Shown here: positions 1-9,631 of the stretch, piece by piece
Numbering within the stretch: position 1 is the first letter of the stretch
Layout: each line of letters begins with the position of its first letter
Assembly: GCF_001625195.1 (NCBI RefSeq)
Contig: NC_054390.1
Coordinates: 6,049,222 to 6,113,221, forward strand
Source of the DNA: Drechmeria coniospora
Lineage: Eukaryota; Ascomycota; Sordariomycetes; Hypocreales; Ophiocordycipitaceae
Length of the DNA stretch: 64,000 nt
Reading direction: 5' to 3'
Made by a program: the position numbers and the translations under genes
The notes under the pieces: generated by a model
Database searches by the model: none
What the model was told of the DNA's origin: nothing
Seen by the model: the letters and a program-made list of their open reading frames with translations, nothing else

Positions 1-205
1 CACAGCAAGTCCAACCTTGCGTTGAGTGGTGACTTGTCATCGAAGCGCCGCTCAGCCGACAAGTCCCGGGTGAGATTTCGAGAGACGCGAGGATGACAAG
101 GGGGACAGGACACAGATCTCGTGTCTGTCTGGGTATCTAAATATTCGCCTAGGGCGACTCACCGCACAGGTATCCATCGTGACGGTCGCAACCATTGGCG
201 CTCGT

Positions 206-1747
206 TCATTTGACATGGACCTCCAGGGTGTCCATGTCGTCGATGTCGGCCTCGAGCATCGTGACTTCCTCCTTGAGTCGTTCGCCATCAAACCAGATGC
301 CCACATCCTTGTTCAAAGCGATGCCTCTCTGGGTCCGGAATCCCGTCGCCAACGTCTCCACCGTCGTCTCCTGCCGAACCGTCAACTTGACGTCGTCCAG
401 TCCCCGGGCTTTGAGAATGACCCTAAGCTTCACCTCCGGTTCGGGCTCCTCGATGGCGTCTTCGACGTCTTCGTCCGATGATAGCTCGCCGGCCTCCCGT
501 TTGCGCCGCATCTCTTCCTCCCTCTCCATCTCGCGGAAGAGTTCAGGCGTCCAGATCTCCATGTGAACCCTGGTCCGGCCGTCGGTGAGGCCGTCTCGGG
601 CGCTTCCATCGACAGCAAGACGGCCATCACCCTGCGGGCGAATGCCGAGGTTGAGCAGGTTCGAGGATGCGTACACCTTCTTGCGGCGCCAGGTAAGAAT
701 GGCGTCGTCCTCCTGCTGCAGCGGAAGCTCGACGCCTTTGTGCCGCTGCATCGCCACCCAGGTGTCACGAACCAGGCGCAAGGGCCTACCGAAGAGAAAC
801 TTCATGCGACAAGCGGTCGTGTCGGGCACGGTGGAGGTGACGTATATTTCCACCGCTTCCTTTTGGACGTTGCCCTCCATGTCGGCCCCCGTCATGGCCC
901 GATCCCGGGCCCGTTGTTCCTCCGCTTTTCGGACGTACTCTTCAAATTCGTCGTCCTCGGGGGCCGGGGAGCCGGGGGCCGGCGCAGAGGCGGCGACGAC
1001 GACTTCGACACTCCCACCAGCTTGATGGCCAGATGGTGAGGACATGAAGACAAGATCGTCGTCAGAATCCGAGTCAAGGGTGATGACGCCAGCGGCAGCC
1101 CCGGTACTGGCGGGCATGGGCCCAGGGCCAGTCCCGCCCCAATCTTGGATTGGCGTCGGAGGAATCGAGCGGGATCGCGAGGTCCGCATCGTCGGCGAGT
1201 GAGCGGTGACCGGTTGCGCCTCTTCCGAGTTCAGTATCGAACCTTTCGACGGCGTCGTCTCGATCCTCGAACGCTTCGACGACGATGGCGGGGTGACGAC
1301 ATTTCTACCTCCGTCAGCTGGTGCCTACGGGCGCAGCAGGCATCGGACGCACCCAACGCGCTCTCCATTCACCGCCGAGGAGCTTCCCGTAGCTAGAGAG
1401 TCTAGGGGCTCCTCGCTCCGTCCCTGTATTTCCGCGGCGCGTTCGACATCGGCTGCAGGTTCGTCGTGGGGTCGCGCCTCATCGTCGTCGAGCGGCCGCT
1501 TCGATCCCTCGTCGGACGTTTGGCGACGCTCTTCGCCGAGCCTCTGCCTTTTCTGCAAGCGTCGCTCGCGTTCGGCGGCCATGATGGGCTCCATTTCTTT
1601 TGACCTACGGAATAGTGCGAGGTCATCGTCATCGTCGTTGTCGTCGGCCGAGGGGCGCTTGGGTAATGAGTGTTTGCCCAGAGCCGTCGGCTTGAAGGGT
1701 AGCTTTTTGGCCTTTTTGGGCGGCGAGACGACAGACTCATCCGCCAT
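206..1747 (-). CDS. Rad60/Esc2/NIP45-type SUMO-like domain protein
   Basis: Two exons, 1353..1747 and 206..1304; the 48-nt intron (1305..1352) has GTGCGT at the donor, a CTGAC branch site and a TAG acceptor. Splicing joins two blocks in the same frame that are separated by a stop, giving about 497 aa. The N-terminal half is low-complexity, charged and Ser/Pro-rich (acidic Asp run near residue 38, basic QKRQR-type patches). The last ~75 residues (VILKARGLDDVKLTV to DTLEVHVK) form a ubiquitin/SUMO-like fold typical of Rad60-SLD proteins. Family members act in the nucleus with the Smc5/6 complex and SUMO pathway in recombinational repair and genome stability. Only the C-terminal SUMO-like domain is clear by eye; a second, upstream one (around FMSSP..IYVTSTVPDTTACRMKFLFGRPL) is plausible. 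The start is the first ATG of the exon. The function is inferred from the family. Confidence 0.8.
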
Positions 1748-2704
1748 GGTGGACGCGAGAGGTTTTGTCGAGTATTAACGTGTAGAAGAGCACGAGATGA
1801 ATGAACGGCGCGTGACGGTGTCGAAGGGACGCAAGGCAGCAAGATGGCCAGCGCTCACACGACGACGAGGTTACAAAGTTCGCTTTCTCTGCGGCCCAGC
1901 TAAGGTTCGGATGAGCACGGGTTCGAAGAACAACAGCAGGATGCAAGATGCAGGCGCACGGAGGAGATGGTATAGCAAGGGTCGTTCGTCGCGAGGAGTT
2001 CCGCCATCGCGTTGGCCGTAGTTGCTGAGCACGGAGCAGGCTCGCTCCACGGTTGTGAAGTTGAATCTTGCAAAGTCGACATCGACAAGAATGCAAAGTA
2101 AGTGCTTGTACAGAGCACAGTTAGGTACCTGCTACGGAGTACTGTACGAAAGTACATACTTGTACTGTAGGTATGCTGCGTTTGCGGCGGATTGACATTA
2201 TTAATATGTCTTAGGTACCTACTATTACCTAGTACTCCCCCAGAATGGAGGATTGCCCCCTTGTAAGATGTGCCTGTTGGTGTCAAATTGGGTCACTGGC
2301 CGCTGCGGGGCAGGTACTTGTAGTCTCTCAGCGGTGCCAGTGCAGAGGGAGAGCCTGGTTGTACGGAGTTACATCTACTTGACAGGTCGGAGTAATCATT
2401 GCTTGTAAACTCCAGCATTGGCTGGTGCTCCGATCTGGTCTGACGGTATTACATCCTAGACCTGGAACAAGTATTATGATCCGAGTTGGGACGGCAATCA
2501 GGCTCCTGGCCTACTAGATACGACACAAATCTTCTCAAACTATGGTGCATTTTCCTGGTGCTTGTCACACATCTGGGCGAGATGAGCGGTCGGTGATGTG
2601 TATCCCTATATTGACAGATCTGTCCATGCGGAAACATGTTTACATGGATGGACGGACGCATAGATAGACATGCACCGTACAATTATGTACTTGTGAGACT
2701 CTCC
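1748..2704. other. Intergenic, upstream of the Rad60-like gene
   Basis: No credible gene seen. The stretch holds the promoter side of the Rad60-like gene and the 3' side of the ECM15-like gene. It has scattered GTAC-rich words, including TACGGAGTAC at 2133..2142. Open frames here lack coding features or family resemblance. Confidence 0.6.
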
Positions 2705-3349
2705 TCAGCTGCTCTGGTCTGCCAGCAGTTTCTCCACCCGCTTCACCTTCTCCTCGGCCGTCTGTGACTTGTCCGTCCTGGGCCCCCGTCAGCATGATCA
2801 AGTACCCGGCGTGCTCGCGCATAGAGGATCTTTGGGGGGGCGTGCCTCGAGCCGACCCTCATCGACAACTGCACCCGAACCACGCCACGGCGGTGGACAA
2901 CGGTGTGCGCCTTGCCGACGACGGCCATGACCTCGTCCCAACTGCCCTCTGCACGCGCCGGAGTGCCGCCGTTAGCTTGCACCGTGCTGGATCTCGATGT
3001 TTTTCCGAAGCCTCGCTCTGCCGTCGAGAGGTCGAGCCATGAGGGCCGGCCACGAGAGGGGGGGGGAGGGGGGCGTGAAGACGCGTACCGACCGTCGTCC
3101 CGGCGGAGTGCATCGTGTACCGGAGCCCGCTCGCCTTCAGCAGACGCTGCACCTCGGCCACCTCTTCCGCCACCGAAGTCGTTCCGGTGCCGACCTTGGC
3201 GTCCCTCTGGTTCAGCATGGAGAAACTTGCGTGTGCGGGGCGATCGGGACCATCGTAGTGTTGTGCACTTGGGGGACCAGGACACGCACCGGGATGAGGC
3301 AGAAATCGGCATAGCACGCCTTCGGCGTCGGGATGAGCGAGCAGTCCAT
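2705..3349 (-). CDS. ECM15: ECM15/UPF0045 (MTH1187-like) small protein
   Basis: Four exons: 3290..3349, 3089..3194, 2846..2948, 2705..2777; predicted 113 aa, close to the ~100 aa usual for the family. Exon 1 gives MDCSLIPTPKACYADFCLIP. Exon 2 continues VGTGTTSVAEEVAEVQRLL and HSAGTTVEGSWDEVM across intron 2. Exon 3 has the hydrophobic VVRVQLSMRVGSR strand, and exon 4 ends TDKSQTAEEKVKRVEKLL. These blocks match the thiamine-binding-like ferredoxin-fold UPF0045 family (yeast Ecm15, MTH1187); its biological role is poorly defined. Intron 1 has a GTGCGT donor and AAG acceptor after a CTGAAC branch; intron 2 is GTACGC..CAG. Intron 3 is best explained by a GC donor (AG|GCACGC) with CATGCTGAC and CAG, since it alone restores GSR-TDK. 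No continuous frame covers this gene, so it is easily missed. Confidence 0.85.
2778..2845 (-). other. Probable GC-AG intron in ECM15
   Basis: This 68-nt segment must be removed to join VGSR to TDKSQ in frame. It starts GCACGC on the minus strand (no GT in the needed phase) and ends GCTGACGGGGGCCCAG. A GC donor after AG is the known minor class of U2 introns. Confidence 0.7.
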
Positions 3350-3970
3350 CTCTCCTCAACACCGGAATACTGATGCGACGTATGCAAGTTTTCGGAGAGA
3401 GACGATATCTAGGAACGCAAGATGTTGTGTACTGTAGTACGAAGGGCCGGGATGTGGTGGAGACAAGGATGGCGGAATGTGTACTGTAAGTAATAATTAC
3501 TGCGTGAACTCGTCAGTTGTGGGGTCGTCCGTTGTTCCAACCTGCCCATCGAGTATTATTAATATTCACTCTACGTAAACACCACGATTACTTGTGTACC
3601 CTGCGTGCGAGTACTTCTGCTGTTTTGCTTCTCAGACTAGGCACGGCAATGGAGTGTGCTTCTGCTTACGGGTATGGTCACATGCATGGAAACAATCCAC
3701 CAGCTCGCCAAAATGGATGTATTTCGCGGAATGAACCTGAGAGGAATGCGTTGCTTCGTGTCATCTTGCCTCTACATGTACTTGTGCACGCGATATGTAT
3801 GATGCATCGCAGCAAAAATCATGCTTCCCACGAACGGAAATCGATGTACCGGAATGACCACTGCCCAGAGCGCCTCGCTAAGTGGAGAGAAAAGAAAAAG
3901 GTGTGGTGATGGGGTGGTGATGGTGTGGTGATGAAACGGCACGGCGTGCATGCCTTGATGGCCTGTCTTG
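3350..3970. other. Intergenic between ECM15 and the PLC-like gene
   Basis: No gene seen. It holds the upstream region of ECM15 and the 3' flank of the phosphodiesterase. A short GGTGATGG tandem occurs near 3906..3930. The 130-codon open frame at 3517..3909 shows no family features. Confidence 0.55.
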
Positions 3971-5065
3971 CTACAGCAGCAGTAGAGTGGCCGCCGTCAA
4001 GAGGCTCACGAGCGCGCCGTATTCACCTTTCCCGGCGTTCGTCGCTCCGCCCGTTGACGGAGTGGACGTTGTGCTCTTGCGGCTCACGGGGCTGCTCACT
4101 CGGTTCAAGTTGTCCGCCGCCTGCAACGGGTTCGCCTTGTCCCAGAAGTCGACGAGGACAAAGTTTGGCTGCTTGTTCCACTCCGTCGCGCACTGCTGCA
4201 GATGCTTGCCCAGGTTGCCCTCGGCCGACGTGTCGGGGCTGTTGATGGTCTCGATCCTGTCCACGTCGGGCACCTGGATGCTGGACGTGACATCCTGGTA
4301 CTTGAAGTGGTTGACAAGGCTCATGTAGTTTTTCGACAGCGCCGTGGCCACCGGCCTCGCGCGCGTGGGTCGGTCGACGGTGCAGTTGAAGCCCGACATG
4401 TCCGACACCTCGAACGGGGTCTCGAAGATGAAGTCAAACTCGGGGAGGAGGTAAGGCGTCGACGAGGAGAAGGGCATGTTGGTGACGAAGGAGACGACAC
4501 GGGTGCCCTGGCCGATCATGCTCTCCAGCGTCGGCCAGTTGCTCGTCGCCTTCGACGTGCCCGGGTTGTAGCTGACCTTTGCGATTCCCGACGTTTCAAA
4601 GACTGGGCCGAAATCGGAGGCCGGCGCCTCGTCCGAGTTGACGAGCACGAGGGTGATGACTTCGTTGGGGTTGTTGGATAGCCAGCCGTTGACGACCGAG
4701 AGCCAGGATTCGAGAGAGCCGGCGTCGAGGAGGCTGCAGGACGTGTGGCAGAGCTTCAGCGTCGAGCCGGACTTGTGCACCTGCACCTGGAGAAGCCGAA
4801 GGCCGGCATCGAGGGCGGCCGTGGCATTCTGAAATTGGTTCCCGGATACCGAGTTTCCCGTGCTGCCGTCTCGCAGGAACGAAGCGCCGTGCGCTCCCAT
4901 GTAGGTGATTGCGTTGTACTGCTTGCCGCACAGCTCGGGCGAGTTGTTGCACGCCCTGCCGCCACCGCTCGTCTCGTTCGCCGTGCTCTGGGGGATGGTT
5001 TGGGCCTGAACGCCTGCCATGGCCACGAAGAGGGCCAAGGCAGCCGAGCGTATCGAGGGAATCAT
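3971..5065 (-). CDS. Secreted, probably GPI-anchored PLC-like phosphodiesterase
   Basis: Single exon, 364 aa from the ATG at 5065. The open frame extends upstream only through a GTG and a (DV)n hexanucleotide repeat, which I treat as leader. Residues 1-21 (MIPSIRSAALALFVAMAGVQA) are a signal peptide. The body is a PI-PLC X-like TIM barrel: YMGAHGAS has the first catalytic-type His (H59) and LKLCHTSCSL the second (H107). LESWLSVVNGWLSNNPNEVITLVLVN and FVLVDFWDKA are typical of fungal PLC-like phosphodiesterases. Cys are paired around RACNNSPELC. The C terminus is Ser/Thr-rich, then a small-residue site and a hydrophobic tail (LLTAATLLLL), suggesting a GPI anchor at the plasma membrane or wall. 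The substrate is unknown; related fungal proteins often lack the Ca2+ site and the inositol specificity of true PLCs. Confidence 0.85.
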   Translation of the reverse strand: MIPSIRSAALALFVAMAGVQAQTIPQSTANETSGGGRACNNSPELCGKQYNAITYMGAHGASFLRDGSTGNSVSGNQFQNATAALDAGLRLLQVQVHKSGSTLKLCHTSCSLLDAGSLESWLSVVNGWLSNNPNEVITLVLVNSDEAPASDFGPVFETSGIAKVSYNPGTSKATSNWPTLESMIGQGTRVVSFVTNMPFSSSTPYLLPEFDFIFETPFEVSDMSGFNCTVDRPTRARPVATALSKNYMSLVNHFKYQDVTSSIQVPDVDRIETINSPDTSAEGNLGKHLQQCATEWNKQPNFVLVDFWDKANPLQAADNLNRVSSPVSRKSTTSTPSTGGATNAGKGEYGALVSLLTAATLLLL

Positions 5066-6109
5066 TGTCGGCGTCCAGGAGAAGAAGGGGGTTCGGATGG
5101 AAGCACGGCCGGCTCGAATGGCCACTTTCACGTCCACGTCCACGTCCACGTCAAAGTCCAAGTTGGTTGTCACCGTCTCGAGTGCGTGCAGTGTACTGTG
5201 CCGATCGACTATAGCGGGGGGGGTATCCGTGCGTTGAAGAGGGGACGGCTATGACAGGATAACGGCTTCGAAGGCTTCCAAGGAAATGCTTCAGGGAAAG
5301 GAACCGAAGTCGTGCGCGGCGGCATTCTTTTCACTGCTGGCACTCTCCCCAGTGTGCTTGTATTCATCCACTCTCCGTCCGTTGGAAGTGACAGCTGGTG
5401 GCACTGTTGTCGGCTGGGCGGGTGCTCGAGTGGCTGTACCGCAGCACCTACCACCCCTTCCTAGCTGCTTGGATGCACTGCCCCCCTCAAAGCATCGGAA
5501 CGTGGAGACTGGATCGAGGGAGCGATCGATACTGTGCAGGTACCCGCCACGCCGCCGCGCGTACACTGTACTCTTATAGGAACATGCGTGGGAACTCGTA
5601 TACATGTACTCCTACAGTACGGCACTCCATCCAGAATACTGTACTTCCTCGCAGGAGCCAAGAACTTACAGTGGAACAGTACAAGTACTTGGTTCTTCAT
5701 AGTGCTAGAGCCGGGTCACATGTACAGTACTCCGTATGGCCCGGGAAATACTACAGTAGGTACTTGCTGGTATTGCTCCGTACGGAGTACTCATGTTCGG
5801 AACATGGAACGTAGCGAGGGGGTCAACGTGACGCCGGCTCCAACTCAGTCCGATTCCAAGCATGCTTTGTACCCGTACAGATTCGGGGAGAAATTGTTGC
5901 TCAAGACTGGCGAGTAACTATACGCTCATTCTTTGCATCTGGCTAACATACTGACTCATCATTTATCATTGAACGTGTTGGTACCGAAAACCTGCATGGC
6001 GATCAAACGGCATAAGAAACGGAACCCGTTTGGACGAGCATGAGAACAGAGGCGCAGCCCGGGCAGCAGCTATTTTTGTACTTTCGTCTGCAGTACTCCG
6101 TAGTAAGGC
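5066..6109. other. Intergenic, upstream of the PLC-like gene
   Basis: No gene supported. Contains a hexanucleotide tandem (CACGTC)n around 5130..5153 just upstream of the PLC start, the palindrome CTCCGTACGGAG at 5776..5787, and many GTAC words between 5590 and 5790. Confidence 0.55.
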
Positions 6110-6118
6110 TACCTAGTA
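6110..6118. repeat. Candidate target-site duplication, left copy
   Basis: TACCTAGTA, repeated exactly at 6527..6535 on the other side of the TIR element. The surrounding DNA is rich in similar words, so only the inner TA is certain. Confidence 0.6.
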
Positions 6119-6209
6119 CAGTATGTGGCAAAATGTATTTGCCCACCTTTAGGTACTACATTCCAAGTCTAATTAAATCTAATTATTGTCGTTAGTATTG
6201 TAACAATTC
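6119..6209 (+). repeat. Left terminal inverted repeat
   Basis: Pairs with 6437..6526 in reverse complement with about one indel and mainly C/T and A/G differences; the inner limit is approximate. Confidence 0.75.
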
Positions 6210-6436
6210 AATAGCTACATGCGCATCAAACGTAGCAATAACAATGCCTCAAAGCAGCCGTAACGATGCCTCGAGGCAAAGAATTATTGCAGCAATTGCG
6301 ATTACGGATTTGCAAGCTACCTCTCGAAGGACGAGTCGATAGATTCGTTATCTTTGAGATTTAGAAGCTGATTGATACAATGCCCCATTGCGTTGAGGCT
6401 ATTATTGCTGCAATAGAGGGGTGGTAGACGAAATAT

Positions 6437-6526
6437 TTATTGTTATATTACTAACAAAATAGATTAGGTTTGACTGGACTTGGAATGTGGTACCTGAACA
6501 TGGCAAATACTTTTTGCCCCCCACTG
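6437..6526 (-). repeat. Right terminal inverted repeat
   Basis: Reverse complement partner of the left repeat; ends CCCCCCACTG next to TACCTAGTA. The inner limit is approximate. Confidence 0.75.
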
Positions 6527-6535
6527 TACCTAGTA

Positions 6536-7460
6536 GTTATTCATACAACCTTTGGTTCAGGTACTATGTAAGCCGCCTCCCAAGGTTGATTGGCATTCTC
6601 ATCCTACTATTCCGAGTTATTGCCTTGCGCTTCCGGTCGACACCTAGGTAGTTGACTGTAATACAGTACAGCTACTTAAGTGCCCTCCCTTAGTACCTTG
6701 GTTCTGCACTGTACTTACAGTACTGCAGCGTGCTGAACCAACTCCACTTACCTCAGTACTAGGTACTAGGTACTAACCTACTAGTAGGTACCTTAGTATC
6801 TACAAGCACAAGTATACTTGACAACTGGTACATACAAATACAGAGTAATTATTACTGTAGTTCTCGCTATGAGGACCCCGTACCCCAAACTACTTACAGC
6901 GGGTGTGCATGCAACCTGGATGCTAATAATACACACGTATTGGTGCCGCTAGTGCTCTGCCTCTCATCGATCTGCACAGCCAGCAGCCAGCAGCTGCCAT
7001 GCCTCCCGGCGCAGCAACATCGACCAGCCACTCATCAATATTCTGGTACTATCTGTCGGCGGATATTGGAGTACGGAGTGCGGATGCTGCATTTAGACTA
7101 CTTATTACCTCACCCAAGCCTGCCACAGCCTCCTTCTCTCCGCCGTTGCTTGCACCCAACGTCCTCCAACGTGCAATAGGTAGGGAATCCCTGCGCGACC
7201 ACCTAGGAGGACTTGACAGAATGGGGGGTGGCACACGATGCCTCACTTCTGACCTGTAAGTGGTGGCAAGTTTATGCCACGCGGCGAGCCTGATACCCCT
7301 ACGAATACCCTGTCCCGCACGAATGCGCGTAAATGTACTCATCTTCTACACTTACTTTCTGCCCAGACTGCTTGGCATCGTAGTGTACGCTTGGCATGAA
7401 CGCTTCAACCACCCATGCCCTGCGACAATTCCCAAACATGATGCACGCCACCCACCCAGC
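6536..7460. other. Intergenic, GTAC-rich, downstream of CDC37
   Basis: No gene supported. 6640..6850 is dense in TACCTAG/TACTAGGTAC words. The open frames at 6940..7342 have no recognisable features and overlap each other on both strands. Confidence 0.5.
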
Positions 7461-9030
7461 TTACAGCTCCGGATCCTCCGTCGTGGTCTCTGTGGGAGCG
7501 GCCGCTGCAGCTTCCAGTTGCTTGAGCTGCTTCTGGCCCTCCTCCGTCGTCGTATCGATAATCTGCTCTTCGAGACTAAGGATGTTTGCCTTCGTCTTCG
7601 TTTTAGCCAAGACGAGAGGGGGGGGTTCAGGACCACGTACCGCTCCAAACTCCTCCAGGATGGCTTCGGCATCCTCCACCGCCATCTCGCCAAGCACCTT
7701 GTTCACCTCGTTCAGCTCGCCCGACTCTAGCGCTCTCTGCATCTCCGGCTTGAAGCCGTTGAAAATATCGCGCGCCTTCTGCACCTCGGCATCGTCGCTG
7801 TCGGCGGCGGGCACCTTGATGTTGATGACCGTCCCCGGCTCTACTGCGTGTAGTTGAATCTGCTCGACGCCCTCGGGCTCCTTGGCCCTCTCCGCGATGA
7901 TCTCCCGCGACCGGTTCCTGATCCTCATGTACGTCTCCTGCACATCCTTGTAGAAGACTCCCTTTGCCTGGTGGCCCGGCGTCATGATGCGCTTGAAGAA
8001 GAGCCCGACACCGTCCTTGCCCAGGACGCGGCAGTACTGCAGAAGCAGCGCTTGGTGGACGCATTGCCGGCAGAAGTCGTCCTGGCGCTCCAGGGCGGCG
8101 TCGAAAGCCAGGACCAAGAGTCCGTCCGTTTCCCGCTCCGTCAGGATCTGGGGGTTCTGTGATATGTACTGAAGACTCGCGCCGTAGTCATTTTCTTTGA
8201 TCTGAGCAAACTTCTTCGCCGCGGCCGATGCTTCGACCTCTTCATCGCCCTCGGCCGTCGTCGTCTCCCCGGACGATGTGGTGCCCGACGACAGGCTGTT
8301 GGGGTTCAACAGCTCAACCTGCGTCGATTCCTGCTTCTGGCCAGCCGGTTGCGGCTTTGCCACGTGTGAGCTGTCGAATCCGGTGTGAATGTCAGCGCTG
8401 GTAATCTTCTTCTTCTCCTCCTTCTCCAGCTCCGCCAACTTCGCCGTCAGGTCCCGCTGCAGCTTCTTGACCTTGTTCTCATGCTCTTGAATCTCCTCAA
8501 TCATCGCGCTGTACCGATCGGTGGGCTTCTTCTCGTCCAACGCCTTGTTTACCTGGTCCAACAGCACGGCCATCATCTTGGAGTACGAATGCTGTTCCCT
8601 CTCCTCGCTGTGGACTCCCGCCGGCGGGGGCGGGGGCTTGTCATCCTTAAGGTTCCTCGCAGACTCCATGACAGCCTGAAAAGCAATCTCGCCCGGGTTT
8701 CTGGTCGTCGCTTCCGAGGCATGTGCTTTGAGTGACGCCAGCAGGGCAGAAATGCGGTGCATTAGGCCTTCGTTGATGACAAACTCATACTTGAGCGTCT
8801 CGATCTGGAGCTTGCGGTGATGGCGCTCCTGGTGGATCTGATTTTGCTTCGCGCGGATAAACGATCGCTTGTCGACGTTCGGATGCACTTCGATGTCGGA
8901 ATCATCGCTGAGCTCCAGCGCGTCCTGTTGGCGAATAGCAGGTCAGCTCCAACACGCCTTCGAGAGCTCCACCGTTGCTCGCCACTCCGACGTCAAAAGA
9001 ACGTACCCATTTGCTGTAATCCACCGGCAT
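7461..9030 (-). CDS. CDC37: Hsp90 co-chaperone Cdc37
   Basis: Exon 1 is 9007..9030 (MPVDYSKW), the 82-nt intron is 8925..9006 (GTACGT..ACAG), and exon 2 is 7461..8924, opening DALELSDDSDIEVHPNVDKRSF. The conserved N terminus with the CK2-type Ser in DDSDIEVHPN is the kinase-binding signature. A coiled coil follows (AKQNQIHQERHHRKLQIETL), then the Hsp90-binding middle domain (DDFCRQCVHQALLLQYCRVLGKDGVGLFFKRI) and an acidic C-terminal region. Unspliced exon 2 gives 495 aa. A stretch VRGPEPPPLVLAKTKTK near the end looks intronic: a 51-nt in-frame intron at 7590..7640 (GTACGT donor, CTAAAAC branch, AAG acceptor) would give 478 aa and join EEFGA to ANILSLEEQIID. Cdc37 recruits protein kinases to Hsp90 in the cytosol. 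Confidence 0.93.
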
Positions 9031-9631
9031 CGTGAGAGAGGCTTCGGAGCCCTGGCCACGACGTACTCGAGAAAGTTTTGACGAGGAGATCTGAAGTCAA
9101 CCCGGAAAGTAGGTGTGGTTGAGAAGGCGGTGGGAAGGTGAACCGACGCGGCGTCGGAAGACTCTGTTCCACAATTTGGTGGGGGTCGGAGAATTGTCAA
9201 GCGGGTTGATCCGTCCCACTTCCACATGAGCAGCAAGAGTGCCTATCGGTAATACGGCGTCAGAATGAATAGTCACACTGACGCTGCAAGTACTATAATT
9301 TCTGTCGTACTCCGTACGGAGCACTTGTATTACATTATGATAATAATAATAATAATCATAATAATAATAATGTAGGTACCACGAACGCCCCCCGCCCAGC
9401 CATGCCTCGACGTCTCTGAGCAGCCATTGCTCTCCCGCTTGTTACAGAGAAACATAACCTGTCATTGAGATCATACCGATTGACAAGAACGTCATCGCCA
9501 TGCGCTGCGTCTTCTCACTACCTAGCAGCTATTGATGCAAAATGAACTCACTCCGTAACCTGCCTTCAAGACTCCACACCCCCGGACCAGTGCAACGCTC
9601 ATCATCACGATGGCACTGGCTTATACGACAC
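9031..9631. other. Intergenic between CDC37 and MOT1
   Basis: CDC37 upstream region and MOT1 3' flank. It contains the palindrome CTCCGTACGGAG (9310..9321) followed closely by an ATA microsatellite. No gene seen. Confidence 0.6.
9339..9372. repeat. (ATA/TAA)n microsatellite
   Basis: Tandem ATA trinucleotides interrupted once (AATCATAAT), upstream of CDC37. Confidence 0.85.

Larger units (their letters stand above)
6119..6526. mobile_element. Short non-autonomous TIR element (MITE-like)
   Basis: A 408-bp unit bounded by imperfect terminal inverted repeats of roughly 90 bp. The left end reads CAGTATGTGGCAAAATGTAT; the reverse complement of the right end reads CAGTGGGGGGCAAAAAGTAT. The repeats share GTATTTGCC, ACATTCCAAGTC, CTAAT and GTTAGTA blocks in order, differing mostly by transitions as expected after RIP-type mutation or age. 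Both outer ends abut the same 9 bases, TACCTAGTA (6110..6118 and 6527..6535), so the target duplication is either 9 bp or simply TA with chance identity. The interior is more AT-rich than the flanks. It has a short frame from 6246 (MPQSSRNDASRQ, then IIAAIAITDL) broken by stops, faintly like the start of pogo/Fot1-type transposases. That last comparison is weak. Confidence 0.8.

Noticed and set aside
5066..5173. N-terminal extension of the PLC-like protein with a (DV)n repeat
   Set aside because: The extension opens with GTG, and the ATG at 5065 begins a clear signal peptide.
6246..6350. Possible transposase coding sequence inside the TIR element
   Set aside because: The frame has stops within about 35 codons and too little similarity to call a gene; kept only as a note on the element.
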